DNA of 37,080 nt. Origin: Clostridiaceae bacterium (GTDB lineage: Bacteria > Bacillota_A > Clostridia > Clostridiales > Clostridiaceae). Each line of letters starts with the position of its first letter. Position 1 is the first letter of the stretch. The stretch is taken from NCBI GenBank assembly GCA_029256485.1, contig JAQSXU010000028.1, positions 1-37,080 of the forward strand, in the 5' to 3' direction. The position numbers were made by a program, and so were the translations under genes. Below are positions 23,206 to 32,417 of the stretch, one piece after another. The notes below the pieces were generated by a model. That model saw only the letters and a list, made by a program, of their open reading frames with translations. It was not told the DNA's origin and searched no databases.

Positions 23206-23915
23206 ATAGTACCTGCTTTCAATGCCTGTCCTTTTTCGCAGTAACTATTATCATTTACAGATTCCACTTTAAAGCTTCCATTTTCATATATAACCTTAGA
23301 TATGCTTAAATTATCAATACTTCTTACATTAAAGCTTTTATCTAAATAATCAATTATTAATCTGATTATTCCTCCATGAGCTACTATAAGCACATTTTCT
23401 GCTTTGTTATCTAAATTTTCTATACATATTTCCTCTAAGGTATTCATAACCCTTTTAATTACTGTATCATAATCTTCTGCTCCCTTTGTTTCATCTAAAG
23501 CGGCACATGTATTGCAGAATTCCTTTTGGAAATCATACTTTTCCGCTGCTTCTTTAAAGGAGCTTACATTAAGATAAGTAATTATATCATTAATCAATAC
23601 CTTTTCCATCTGTCCTTCATATTTTCCAAAATGTAATTCTCTTAAGCCTTTAAGTTCTTTAAGCTGTAATTTAATACTTGCTTTATTTTCTTTTATAACA
23701 ATGCCTGCAGTTTTTACTGCTCTGCCTAAATCACTGCTGTAAACTGCCTTAAACTTAACATCTCTAAGTCCCAGCGCAGTATTTAAAGCTGCCTCTGCTC
23801 CTTCATCAGTGAGATCTCCATCACACCATCCTTGAGTTATTTCAGCTTTATTTAAGACAGTTTGTCCATGTCTCATTAAAAACAAAATAATTTTTCCCTT
23901 TTTTTTATTGCCCAT
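23202..23915 (-). CDS. Histidine phosphatase family protein, first gene of the operon
   Basis: A 237-residue member of the histidine phosphatase family. Motifs are LFLMRHGQTVLNKAEITQGWCDGDLTDEG (catalytic His in RHG near residue 16), VYSSDLGRAVKTA, ELHFGKYEGQ, GAEDYDTVIKRV and the second histidine in VAHGGII. It is about 50 residues longer than its two neighbours, mainly through an insertion around residues 105-140. GGAGGT precedes the ATG. It heads the overlapping gene set and has a long gene-poor region upstream. Confidence 0.86.
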   Translation of the reverse strand: MGNKKKGKIILFLMRHGQTVLNKAEITQGWCDGDLTDEGAEAALNTALGLRDVKFKAVYSSDLGRAVKTAGIVIKENKASIKLQLKELKGLRELHFGKYEGQMEKVLINDIITYLNVSSFKEAAEKYDFQKEFCNTCAALDETKGAEDYDTVIKRVMNTLEEICIENLDNKAENVLIVAHGGIIRLIIDYLDKSFNVRSIDNLSISKVIYENGSFKVESVNDNSYCEKGQALKAGTI

Positions 23916-24667
23916 GTTTTACCTCCATAATATAAAAATTCTAGATGACTTATATTAAATCATAGCATACCATATTATCATTTGAAAAGAAAAAAGGGTA
24001 AGTATTCTCAGCTAATTGAATGTTGGTATTAGTGGAATATAGATGATTTCATTCACTAATCATTCTTATATGATATAGAAATATTATTTTATAAAATTAA
24101 TTAGAATAATTACACTCAAAATAGTATCATTAAAAAAACGAATATTTTTTTAATATATATCTCAAATTATTTCGTTTATTTACATCGTCATCTCATTTAG
24201 TAAAAATCTATTAGATGTTTATATACCTGTAATTTAAATTCATTTGCACTGTTTTGCTTCTCAATGTTATCCTTTTATTTAAAGGTTGATGACAATATTT
24301 AGGGTTGGGTCATGATTTTTAATTGTTTTTCCTGTCATTCAATATTTATGTGGAAGTAAAAAAACACTAAACTTTTTATCTTTCTGAATAATAAATTTTA
24401 TAAATTGCGAACATTGTGATAATAGTAATCATAATATCAAATTAATTTGTAGTCTGAAAATAGTATGATTCATCAATAATTTGAATTAAATATTTCTATT
24501 ATTTGAAAATTAAATCATCTTAATTATCTCAGTTAAAATTCATATATATAAGTAAGAGAATAAAATTATGCAAATCAAAAAGATAAAGCAAACCCAAAAA
24601 TTGGTGAATTATACGGATAAATTTGATATAGATAAATGATAGATGGAAAGCTGCGTTTGTTTAAATG
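23916..24667. other. Gene-poor AT-rich stretch
   Basis: About 750 bp with no open frame I can support on either strand and no tRNA or clear structured RNA. The base composition is even more AT-rich than the surroundings. A 23-codon frame (24569-24640) lacks a good ribosome site. The stretch adjoins a region where several genes have decayed, so it may be an eroded gene remnant. I see no recognisable protein traces to prove this. Confidence 0.5.
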
Positions 24668-25165
24668 TTATTTCTGCCAATTCTCATAATGTATTATTTC
24701 TTCTAACTTTTTTCGAGGACGCGGCTTGGGATCTTCATTTGCATAGCCAAGTGTAATAATTCCAACTACATATTTGTCAGCTGGTATATTTAAAATTGGT
24801 CTTATTTGGGCCTGAATAAACCATGCCACCCAGCAAGTCCCTAATCCCAGGTTATTGGCTTCAAGCAGAATGTGTGCTGGGGAAATTGATGTATCTCTGA
24901 TTATTTGTTTAAGTTCTATTTGGGAGCTATTTTCATTTAATGATACATCTATACCTTTTTCTATCCTGCTGCGTATATCTGCTGCACATACAATAAACAC
25001 TGGAGCAGAAAGCATCCATTTTTGATTGTGAGATACTTCAGCAAGTTTTTGTTTTGTTTCTTCCGATTCTACAACAATAAAATGCCAGGGCTGTGTGTTA
25101 CTACCTGATGGGGCAAGCCTCGCACTTTCAAGTAATAGTTGGCACCCCTCTGCTGAAGAACATTC
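24668..25165 (-). pseudogene. Nitroreductase family protein, 5' end lost
   Basis: The open frame from 25165 to 24668 reads as a nitroreductase lacking its first 25-30 residues. It contains LLLESARLAPSGSNTQPWHF (FMN-binding N-terminal motif), MLSAPVFIVCAAD, EANNLGLGTCWVAWF and the ending GYANEDPKPRPRK. The usual N-terminal RRSIRKF-type segment is absent. No ATG, GTG or TTG occurs in frame before the ARLAPSGSN motif; the first ATG (25015) would remove the whole FMN-binding start. Just upstream, another frame reads FRNRNV, which might be a shifted trace of the missing segment. The truncated HAD gene ends only 25 bases away. Confidence 0.8.
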
Positions 25166-25190
25166 CTATTTCTAAATCCCTAGGTTACAC

Positions 25191-25466
25191 CTATACAAAA
25201 GCATCAGTCTTATTCTGCATATTTCCAGAATAATGACGGCGAAAATCCCCAAGGCATTTTTCATACGCAGGATTATCAATGCCTTCAGGTATACAAAGTT
25301 CCATTAAACGTGCTACACCATTGCCAACAAAACTCCTGACCTCCTCTATTTTCCTGCAGGGGAAATCATACAGTGATAATGTAAAATTCATAATATTCGT
25401 AAGGTCTTCAAGAGTATTAAGTAATGTTTCATCTAAATCAAATATCACAGTATCATACTTTTTCAT
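25191..25466 (-). pseudogene. HAD-family phosphatase, 3' part lost
   Basis: A 91-residue N-terminal fragment of a haloacid-dehalogenase-type phosphatase of the phosphoglycolate phosphatase kind. It shows YDTVIFDLDETLLNTLEDL with the nucleophile motif DLDET, and a cap-domain segment (VRSFVGNGVARLMEL). Full-length relatives have about 210-220 residues. Here the frame stops at 25191 after NMQNKTDAFV, before the core motifs II and III. GGAGGT precedes the ATG at 25464-25466. It is most likely inactive. A deletion joining this gene to the nitroreductase gene explains both truncations. Confidence 0.82.
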
Positions 25467-25489
25467 ATAATTTACCTCCAAAATCTTAA

Positions 25490-26092
25490 TTACTTCTTCG
25501 GAAATAACTTGTCCTTATAATAGGATTCAGCCTGATAAATAGCACCTAATGGATTATGTGCCAGGACTCTGTCTTTCACTGCAAAAACCGTTATTGGAGC
25601 GTTTGAATATTTAATAAATAATGAATCATGTCCAACACACAGTCCCAAAAGAATATTTAAGTCTGTTTTAGCCTCGTTTAAAAATGCAGCCTGACCAATA
25701 GGATTGCACATTGGTACATTTGAGTTTATATTAATAAAGTCCTTGGATATACCTCCATTTTTGCAGATCACTGAATTAACAGTAAAGCCATTGTATTGAA
25801 GTACCTTGCTCAGAACTTTAGCTTCATTGGACAATCCAATACAAAATGCAATTCCCATATTTTTATATTCACACCTGTTTGCAAAATCCATTATTTCTTC
25901 AAGCCTTGTTTTATTACCATATCCTTCACTTACAACTAATGCTGCAGCTTTGGCAATTTTAAAGTCTTCTTCTTCTTTATATACTTCTTTAATTTTTTCT
26001 ATTTTTTTGTCAAGGCTTGGACAGTTATTAGGTGCTTTATCCAATTCCCTTTTATTACATGCATGAATAGTGCATAAAGCACAATTGTACAT
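25490..26092 (-). CDS. DUF1847 family Cys-rich protein
   Basis: A 200-residue cytosolic protein that I assign to the DUF1847 family from its overall pattern. It has a Cys-rich start (YNCALCTIHAC, then NNCPSLDKKI), VSEGYGNKTRLEEIMDFA, GIAFCIGLSNEA, MCNPIGQAAFLNEAKTDLN, and GLCVGHDSLFIKYSNAPIT. The conserved cysteines suggest a metal or iron-sulfur site, but no function is established to my knowledge. It is preceded by the gene at 26111-26452 with an 18-base gap and followed by the broken HAD gene at 23 bases, so these were probably one transcript. Confidence 0.75.
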   Translation of the reverse strand: MYNCALCTIHACNKRELDKAPNNCPSLDKKIEKIKEVYKEEEDFKIAKAAALVVSEGYGNKTRLEEIMDFANRCEYKNMGIAFCIGLSNEAKVLSKVLQYNGFTVNSVICKNGGISKDFININSNVPMCNPIGQAAFLNEAKTDLNILLGLCVGHDSLFIKYSNAPITVFAVKDRVLAHNPLGAIYQAESYYKDKLFPKK

Positions 26093-26110
26093 ATTAAGTC
26101 CCCCTTTTAT

Positions 26111-26452
26111 TTATTTTCCATATATTTTATTTAAGTCTTGCAGCCCTTGATAAATCTCTTCTCTTGTAAAATTACCTACTTTTAATTCCTTATCACTTTT
26201 TTCAAGCAATAAATTATAAAAATCAAGGGCAATATTATAAAGTTTTTTTGAATGATTTTTATTTATTTCTTCAAAAAGCATATTTTCCGCCCTATTATAA
26301 TCTCCATCATGAACAAGGCGTTTCATAATAATTTCAAGAATATCAGTGGAGCCAATGTTATCTAAGTTTATCTGGGTGCTTTCTTCCTTTTTATTAAGCA
26401 CCGTCTTTGCCATGTTCTTTGCAAACTCTGTAAATAACTTCTCAATATCCAT
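26111..26452 (-). CDS. Small helical protein of unknown function
   Basis: A 113-residue, mostly alpha-helical, charged protein without signal peptide or membrane helix. The central part (DGDYNRAENMLFEEINKNHSK followed by LYNIALDFYNLLLEK) has the spacing of a TPR-like helical pair, resembling small clostridial proteins such as DUF6483; this is a weak likeness. It lies 18 bases upstream of the DUF1847 gene and starts next to a divergent promoter region. Confidence 0.6.
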   Translation of the reverse strand: MDIEKLFTEFAKNMAKTVLNKKEESTQINLDNIGSTDILEIIMKRLVHDGDYNRAENMLFEEINKNHSKKLYNIALDFYNLLLEKSDKELKVGNFTREEIYQGLQDLNKIYGK

Positions 26453-26616
26453 ATACGCTCACCTTCTTTATGCAGCACATATCCTTCATTGCTCCATAGG
26501 AATATTTTATCACTACAGGCTTAACACTTCATTAAATAAACACTGTTTACTTTATGAAAATCTATACTCTGTTTAAGAACTACCATAAATAAGTATGTTT
26601 GATTATATGAAAAACA

Positions 26617-26625
26617 TGATATAAT
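26617..26625 (+). promoter_or_regulatory. Extended -10 promoter upstream of the membrane protein gene
   Basis: TGATATAAT is a perfect extended -10. The -35 region is weak (TTTGAT near 26598). The start codon of the downstream gene is about 100 bases away. A second TATAAT at 26702-26707 is too close to the ribosome site to be useful. Confidence 0.45.
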
Positions 26626-26723
26626 TTTTTTATTAGACAATTTATATTAGATAAACACAGCTTAATTCATTGTCAATTTGCAGTATCTTTTCAGCTTAAA
26701 TTATAATAAGGGTGGGCAATTTA

Positions 26724-27590
26724 ATGCATTTATTTCAAGTTTTATCTTTTATTTTTCATATAATATTTTGGACAGTGATATCTATAATAATTGTAGCAGC
26801 TCCTAATATACTTTTTAATACTAATAAATATAATCATTATAAATTTAGAAGAAAAAGTTTCTATGAAACAATAACTCTTAAGGATAAGATTTATAAAATT
26901 TTAGGAAAAGTATTTTTCTTAATTATTGGCGTACTAATCTTTGTGTTTTTAATTCTTTCTTATTTAAAAGATTTGCCCGGATTGATAACTGGCAATTTAA
27001 TATATATTACCGGGGAAGTCACAGATATTCAAACAAGATCAAAAGATCCCTCTCAATATGTGTTCATTGAAGGAAAAGAAGTAGAATTTTTCTTTGATTC
27101 CGGTGCAGAAATATATAAAAATTATAAAATTGGTTATCTTCCTAATACTAGCAGGGGAATTTATATTGTGCAACTAGGCAGCAATTCTACTGCTAATGAA
27201 AGGAAGCTAGGATTCCCTTTTAAAAGTATATTTCAGTATATAGGTATTACTATTGCCTTTTTTTCAGCAATGGCATTACTATATTATGCAGGCTATAAGC
27301 TTAGGTATAAACTGTTGTTTTTATCCTGTGTAATATTTTATCCCACTGGTATTTACTTTTTAATAAAGTACGGATTAGCTTCATGGATTTGGTTTTCTGT
27401 AAATAACCAGGCATTTGTCGCCTTAATAACTGGTTTTATAAGTCTAATAATACTCAGGTTATTAATTTTACTCATAAGATATACACTTAAGGAAGAAGAT
27501 GATATACTTTTTGTTGCCCAAATAATTGCTGCGGGACATATTTTTGGAGCAATATATTTAATACAAGATTGGATAAGGGTAATTACATAA
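26724..27590 (+). CDS. Multi-pass membrane protein of unknown function
   Basis: A 288-residue protein with about six membrane helices: two near the N-terminus (residues about 8-28 and 68-90), then at least four in the C-terminal half. Between them is an extracytoplasmic or cytoplasmic beta-rich stretch (residues about 95-155) with YITGEVTDIQTRSKDPSQY and FFFDSGAEIYKNYKIGYLP, which may be a small barrel. I place the start at 26724, where AGGGTGGG lies seven bases upstream. I do not recognise a family. It appears to be transcribed alone, with GNAT and VOC genes following on the same strand. Confidence 0.7.
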   Translation: MHLFQVLSFIFHIIFWTVISIIIVAAPNILFNTNKYNHYKFRRKSFYETITLKDKIYKILGKVFFLIIGVLIFVFLILSYLKDLPGLITGNLIYITGEVTDIQTRSKDPSQYVFIEGKEVEFFFDSGAEIYKNYKIGYLPNTSRGIYIVQLGSNSTANERKLGFPFKSIFQYIGITIAFFSAMALLYYAGYKLRYKLLFLSCVIFYPTGIYFLIKYGLASWIWFSVNNQAFVALITGFISLIILRLLILLIRYTLKEEDDILFVAQIIAAGHIFGAIYLIQDWIRVIT

Positions 27591-27620
27591 TATTGTTAAA
27601 TTTAAATTTAGAGGTGTATT

Positions 27621-27849
27621 ATGGATATAACCATTGTAAAAGGTAGTATTGATTATATAAATGATTGTGAAGATGCATTGGTAAATTCTGAACTGGGAGC
27701 AAGGTATTTTTCTAAAATTAGTAGTTGCAGATTTTAATCCAGATGCCAAAAGGCTATATGAGAAAATTGGATATATTGAAGTAGGATCTATACCCAGTTT
27801 GTATAGGAAAGGAATTACAGAACATCTAATGATGAAATCAAAAAAATAA
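27621..27849 (+). pseudogene. GNAT-family acetyltransferase with the middle deleted
   Basis: The 5' end is intact: an AGAGGTG ribosome site, ATG, and about 31 codons reading MDITIVKGSIDYINDCEDAL onward to SELGARYF. In the next frame, from about 27718, the C-terminal part of the same kind of protein follows: VVADFNPDAKRLYEKIGY and SLYRKGITEHLMMK, ending at the TAA at 27847-27849. About 90 codons, including the acetyl-CoA-binding motif (Q/RxxGxG/A), are missing between them, and the frame is shifted. The product cannot be active. This is one of several decayed genes in the neighbourhood. Confidence 0.85.
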
Positions 27850-27872
27850 AATAGATAATGGGAGGTTTACAT

Positions 27873-28274
27873 ATGAAATTCAATAGTTTAATTCCTGAAT
27901 TATCTGTATCGGATATTAATAAGTGTAAAAATTTTTATATAGATATTTTGGGATTTCATTTGGAGTATGAAAGACTGGAAGATAAATTTGCATTTCTTTC
28001 TTATGGTGATACACAAATAATGATTGAAGAGATTAATGGATATTGGAATACCGCTGAATTACAGTATCCTTTTGGCAGAGGAATTAATTTTCAAATTGCA
28101 TCAGACGATGTACATAAAATTGCAAATAACCTTAAAAAAAATAATATAAATTTGTTTAGAGATATTGTAGAAAGCAGATATGAATGTAATTCTGAAATAT
28201 TTATTCAGAAAGAACTTTTGGTACAAGATCCTGATGGTTATTTATTGAGATTTTGTGAAATAGAAAAAAAATAA
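27873..28274 (+). CDS. VOC-family protein (glyoxalase/bleomycin-resistance type)
   Basis: A 133-residue protein with the paired beta-alpha-beta-beta-beta layout of the vicinal oxygen chelate family. LIPELSVSDINKCKNFYIDILGF at the start and LVQDPDGYLLRFCE at the end are typical. A middle segment (GINFQIASDDV) begins the second half. The acidic ends of each half (E-type ligands) are partly visible, but the substrate or bound drug cannot be told. The ATG at 27873 follows GGGAGGT. It lies 23 bases after the GNAT remnant and 25 bases before the reductase gene. Confidence 0.85.
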   Translation: MKFNSLIPELSVSDINKCKNFYIDILGFHLEYERLEDKFAFLSYGDTQIMIEEINGYWNTAELQYPFGRGINFQIASDDVHKIANNLKKNNINLFRDIVESRYECNSEIFIQKELLVQDPDGYLLRFCEIEKK

Positions 28275-28299
28275 ACTTAAAGAAAAGTGGGATTGAATA

Positions 28300-29220
28300 A
28301 TGGAAATTAGAAATGTTTCAATTGTTGGGTTAGGTGCCTTGGGAACAATGTACGGAAAGTATTTTTCAGATAAATTACCTAAAAATCAAGTTCGTATTAT
28401 TGCAAACCAAAGCCGTATAGACAAATATGAGCACAATGGGATCTATTGCAATGGAGAACACTGTGATTTTAATTATGTTTTACCAGAAGAAAGGCAAAAG
28501 CCTGCAGATTTACTAATCTTTTCTGTAAAATTTAATCAATTACAGCAGGCTATTAAGGATGCAGCACATCAAGTTGGTCAGAATACAATCATTCTTTCTG
28601 TTTTAAACGGAATTTCCAGTGAAGAAATTATAGGCAAGGCATTTAGAATGGAGAAAATGCTTTATTGTGTTGCTCAGGGAATGGATGCTGTGAAGATTGA
28701 TAACGAGTTGAACTATAAGAATATGGGAATGTTATGCTTTGGTGAGCAGAATAATACCCTATGGTCCAATAAAGTAACTTCTGTTGCAGAATTTTTCAAC
28801 AGTACTGATTTTCCTTATGAAGTTCCTATGAATATGAATCATAAAATGTGGGGAAAATTCATGATGAATACAGGAGTAAATCAAACAGTAGCAGTATTTT
28901 CAACCAATTATGGCGGCATTCAAGCTGAGGGTGAGCCTAGGAATATCATGATAGCAGCCATGAAAGAGGTTATTTCTATTTCTCAAAAGGCGGGTATAAA
29001 TTTAGATGAGTCAGATTTGAGGTATTGGTTAGATGTTCTTTCCAAACTAAATCCCATAGGAATGCCCTCCATGGGTCAAGATATGGCAGCACACAGAAAA
29101 ACAGAAGTAGATCTTTTTTCTGGTACAGCAATTACTTTAGGGAAAAAATATAATGTACCAACACCTACAAATGAATGGTTGTATCAGAAAGTACAGGATA
29201 TGGAAAGAAACTTTATATAA
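28300..29220 (+). CDS. Ketopantoate-reductase-family protein (ApbA/PanE)
   Basis: A 306-residue NADPH-dependent reductase with the ApbA/PanE layout. The dinucleotide-binding motif GLGALGTMYG is at residues about 10-19, the basic residues for the NADPH phosphate follow (ANQSRIDKY), and LLIFSVKFNQ leads into the active-site lysine. The helical C-terminal domain starts near NHKMWGKFMMNTGVNQ. PanE makes pantoate for coenzyme A. Many paralogues act on other 2-oxo acids, and no other pantothenate genes are near, so I leave the gene symbol blank. Confidence 0.85.
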   Translation: MEIRNVSIVGLGALGTMYGKYFSDKLPKNQVRIIANQSRIDKYEHNGIYCNGEHCDFNYVLPEERQKPADLLIFSVKFNQLQQAIKDAAHQVGQNTIILSVLNGISSEEIIGKAFRMEKMLYCVAQGMDAVKIDNELNYKNMGMLCFGEQNNTLWSNKVTSVAEFFNSTDFPYEVPMNMNHKMWGKFMMNTGVNQTVAVFSTNYGGIQAEGEPRNIMIAAMKEVISISQKAGINLDESDLRYWLDVLSKLNPIGMPSMGQDMAAHRKTEVDLFSGTAITLGKKYNVPTPTNEWLYQKVQDMERNFI

Positions 29221-29253
29221 TGTAGAAAATTTATGCAAGAAAGGTACCAAACT

Positions 29254-30498
29254 ATGAATTTAAGACTGTATTTTAATAATATCTATAATAATAAATTTCA
29301 TGCATTAACTCACAAGGATTTTAGGATTTACTGGCTGGGCCAGTGTGTTTCCTTGATTGGAACCTGGATGCAGAATATTGGTTTGACTTGGCTTGTATAT
29401 TCTATAACAGGTTCTCCATTTCTTCTTGGATTATTAGAAACTGTCCGCTTTTTACCAATCACACTGTTTTCCTTATTTGCTGGTGTTATTATTGATAAAT
29501 ATCCAAAAAGAAAAATATTATTGATCACTCAGACCATTTCCATGGCTTTGGCTTTCATTCTAGCCGCACTTATATTCACCAATAAAACCAGGTATGAATA
29601 TATACTTATTTTGGCTCTTCTGTTAGGCCTGTCAAATACAATTGATATGCCTGCCAGACAGTCATTTACAGTGGAGATGACTGGTAAAGAAGATTTGATG
29701 AATGCCATTGCCCTTAGTTCAGTAACCTTTAATTTAGCAAAAATTGTAGGTCCTGCAATAGGAGCATTAGTGCTTGCACTTTTGGGTGCGGAATGGTGCT
29801 TTTTATTAAATGGCTTAAGTTTTATTGCAGCAATAGTTAGTCTGCTTAAAATAAAGTCTCATCCCTATGTCCGTGAAAAAGCCAATAGCAGCAATATGCT
29901 TAAGGAAATAAAGGATGGATTAATTTACATAGTACATGAAAGACGTCTTATTGAAACCATCTTATTAATCACTATTGTAGGCATATTTGTTTATAATTAC
30001 ATCATTCTAATTCCTGTGTTAACTAAAATAACTCTGCACCAGGACGAAAAAGTATATGGTGTTTTAATGTCCTCCTTAGGAATAGGTTCTTTACTGGGAG
30101 CAATGATGTTATCTATAAAAAGCAGGTCCAGGGTCAGCTTTAGAATGTTAATGTTTAGTTCTGCCCTGCTTTCCCTGCTCCTTATATTTATAGGATTAAC
30201 AAAAGCATATTACATTACCATGATTTTATTAGCTGTTTCAGGAATAATTAATATATGGTTTAGTACCTACTCTAATTTAATTCTTCAGATTAAAACAAAA
30301 GATGAGTATAGAGGAAGAGTTATGAGCGTGTACGCTCTGGTAGAGTCAGGTACAGCACCAATTGGATATATGTTTTCAGGTGCAGCGGCGGATAAGCTTG
30401 GAGCAGATAACACTTTCCTTCTGTGCGGCTTCATAACTATTATACTAATAGCTTTATTAAATTTTGTTTTTAAGGTTTTAAAATCATACATTCAATAA
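29254..30498 (+). CDS. MFS transporter (EntS-like exporter family)
   Basis: A 414-residue membrane protein with about 12 helices. The family motif A variant DKYPKRK lies between helices 2 and 3, after LGLLETVRFLPITLFSLFAGVI. FRIYWLGQCVSLIGTWMQNIGL at the start and DMPARQSFTVEMTGKEDLMNAIAL are typical of the EntS/MFS_3 exporter group (drug or siderophore export). I choose the ATG at 29254 with AAGAAAGG upstream; the ATG at 29233 has no ribosome site. It follows the reductase gene by 33 bases. Its stop codon is two bases from that of the convergent chemotaxis gene. Confidence 0.85.
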   Translation: MNLRLYFNNIYNNKFHALTHKDFRIYWLGQCVSLIGTWMQNIGLTWLVYSITGSPFLLGLLETVRFLPITLFSLFAGVIIDKYPKRKILLITQTISMALAFILAALIFTNKTRYEYILILALLLGLSNTIDMPARQSFTVEMTGKEDLMNAIALSSVTFNLAKIVGPAIGALVLALLGAEWCFLLNGLSFIAAIVSLLKIKSHPYVREKANSSNMLKEIKDGLIYIVHERRLIETILLITIVGIFVYNYIILIPVLTKITLHQDEKVYGVLMSSLGIGSLLGAMMLSIKSRSRVSFRMLMFSSALLSLLLIFIGLTKAYYITMILLAVSGIINIWFSTYSNLILQIKTKDEYRGRVMSVYALVESGTAPIGYMFSGAAADKLGADNTFLLCGFITIILIALLNFVFKVLKSYIQ

Positions 30499-30500
30499 AT

Positions 30501-32213
30501 TTAAAGCTTAAATTTCTCTACCATTTCATTTAGTTTTTCAGCAATTTCAACCTGGCTTTGTGCAGTTACCGCAACCTGTTCTATTGCTTTTGTTGTTTCA
30601 TCTATACTTTTTACTATTGTATCTGTATGCTCTGATGACTTTTGTGCAGTGGCTGTCATATTTTGTACTGCATGGCTTACTTGTCCAACTGTAGCATTTA
30701 GTTCTTCTGACATGGAAGCTAGTTCCTGGGACATTTTGCTTACGAAATCTGCATCATTATAATATTCATTTCCCATGTTTCCAAATTCCTCTAACCGAGG
30801 ATCTATATTTTCATTAATAAAACTTAAAATATCAGTACCATTTTTAGATAAATTTTTAAATGCATCATTTACTTTAACAATAGTTTTCTGAATACTTGTT
30901 ACTGCCTCTGCTGATTGTTCAGAAAGCTTTCTTACTTCCTCTGCAACTACTGCAAAGCCCCTGCCCTGCTCACCTGCTCTAGCCGCTTCTATGGCTGCAT
31001 TCAGTGCCAGTAAATTTGTTTGCTCCGAAATGCTTGCAATAGTATCTGCCATAACTTTTATAGTATGTACTACCTTACCATCATCAATTGCCTTGAGCAT
31101 ATCATTTTTCTTTTCTGAATATAAATTTCTAACTTCCTTTATAGATTCATTTCCTTTTCTCTGAACTTCAATAGCTTTTGTTTTAGATTTGTTTGAATTA
31201 TTACTTCCCTTCATAGCTTTTCCAGATAGTTCATTTATACTAGCATCTACTTCCTCTACAGATGCACTAATTTCTTCAGATGATGCACTGGTTTCCTGAA
31301 TTCCAGATGCAATGTTTTTTACTGCACTATCCATTGTTTCAGTTTTTGATGACAATTCTTCTATAGTTGCTGAAAGTTCTTCACTGGATGCACTCATATC
31401 CTGTGAACTTTCCATAATGGCCTTAATAAGCTGTTTGATATTTTCCTGTGCTTTTATAAGTGCTCCTCCTGTTTTTCCGAATTCATCTCCACTTGTTGTT
31501 TCATAATTATGAGATAAATCAAATTTAGCCAGGTACTCAGACTGTTCCATCATCTTATGTAATGGTTTACTTATACCATTTGATATAATTAATCCAAGTA
31601 CAATTGCAAGTAATAATCCAACTATACTAAAAATTGTCATAATATTACTGGAATTTAAAAATACAGAGTGATTATGCGAATTTGATGTTTTTGCACTTGC
31701 AAGGTTTTCATTTATTAACTTATTAATGTTTTCTTCAATTTGATTACAAATATCTAATATCTGTGGAGAATACTTAGCTGCTTGATCAAAATCCCCCTCA
31801 TCAACAAGTTTAATAACTTTTGCTTTTATAGTTTCGAACTGTTGAATCTGATTTTTAAATACTTGATATATCTGCCTCTCTGAATCATTCATAGAAGTTT
31901 TTTCATAAGCTGACATATATTTATCATTCTCATCAATATTAACTTGAATATCTTTTTCTATATCAGCTTTTTTAGAATTGTCTCTTATATAGGTAAGTTC
32001 TAAAATATCACTTTTAACTTTGGTCAAATTTTGGTTCATATCAGCCATCATATAAACATTATTGAGACTATTTGAGTACATTACTTCTGAATTTGTATCT
32101 ACTGTTTTTAATGATACTATCCCTATTAAACCCACTACAGCAATTAATAAGGCAACTATTACATAGGATGACACTAACTTTGTTCTTACTTTTATTCCTT
32201 TAAATAAATTCAT
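30501..32213 (-). CDS. Methyl-accepting chemotaxis protein
   Basis: A 570-residue chemoreceptor. The N-terminal membrane helix is at about residues 14-36, followed by a four-helix-bundle sensory domain outside the membrane (to about residue 185). A second helix (about 190-215) leads into a HAMP segment ([21 protein letters not shown]). The long cytoplasmic coiled coil follows with the hairpin tip [20 protein letters not shown] and [16 protein letters not shown], where CheA and CheW bind. Ligand unknown. GGGGGAA precedes the ATG at 32211-32213. No other chemotaxis genes are in the window. Confidence 0.93.
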   Translation of the reverse strand: MNLFKGIKVRTKLVSSYVIVALLIAVVGLIGIVSLKTVDTNSEVMYSNSLNNVYMMADMNQNLTKVKSDILELTYIRDNSKKADIEKDIQVNIDENDKYMSAYEKTSMNDSERQIYQVFKNQIQQFETIKAKVIKLVDEGDFDQAAKYSPQILDICNQIEENINKLINENLASAKTSNSHNHSVFLNSSNIMTIFSIVGLLLAIVLGLIISNGISKPLHKMMEQSEYLAKFDLSHNYETTSGDEFGKTGGALIKAQENIKQLIKAIMESSQDMSASSEELSATIEELSSKTETMDSAVKNIASGIQETSASSEEISASVEEVDASINELSGKAMKGSNNSNKSKTKAIEVQRKGNESIKEVRNLYSEKKNDMLKAIDDGKVVHTIKVMADTIASISEQTNLLALNAAIEAARAGEQGRGFAVVAEEVRKLSEQSAEAVTSIQKTIVKVNDAFKNLSKNGTDILSFINENIDPRLEEFGNMGNEYYNDADFVSKMSQELASMSEELNATVGQVSHAVQNMTATAQKSSEHTDTIVKSIDETTKAIEQVAVTAQSQVEIAEKLNEMVEKFKL

Positions 32214-32340
32214 AATAAATTCCCCCAATAATTATTAAATAATACCATTATATATATTATCATACACCCTTAGATACATTTTTACAAATATTCATAAAAT
32301 TTTGGTAATATTTTGAATCACTGATTTTATATTAATTTAA

Positions 32341-32362
32341 ATGGAGCCTTTTACGGCTCCAT
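32341..32362 (-). terminator. Weak hairpin downstream of the lipoprotein gene
   Basis: ATGGAGCC and GGCTCCAT form an 8-bp perfect stem (32341-32348 with 32355-32362) with a 6-base loop. On the minus strand it is followed by TTAAATTAAT rather than a clean T-run, so termination may be partial. Confidence 0.5.
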
Positions 32363-32417
32363 TAATTTTCTATATACTTCATTTAAACTTAACTTTAATA
32401 ATTCTAATTAAGCATTT

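Noticed and set aside
24569..24640. A 23-codon plus-strand frame in the gene-poor stretch
   Set aside because: Only a weak purine tract upstream, no promoter, and length compatible with chance.
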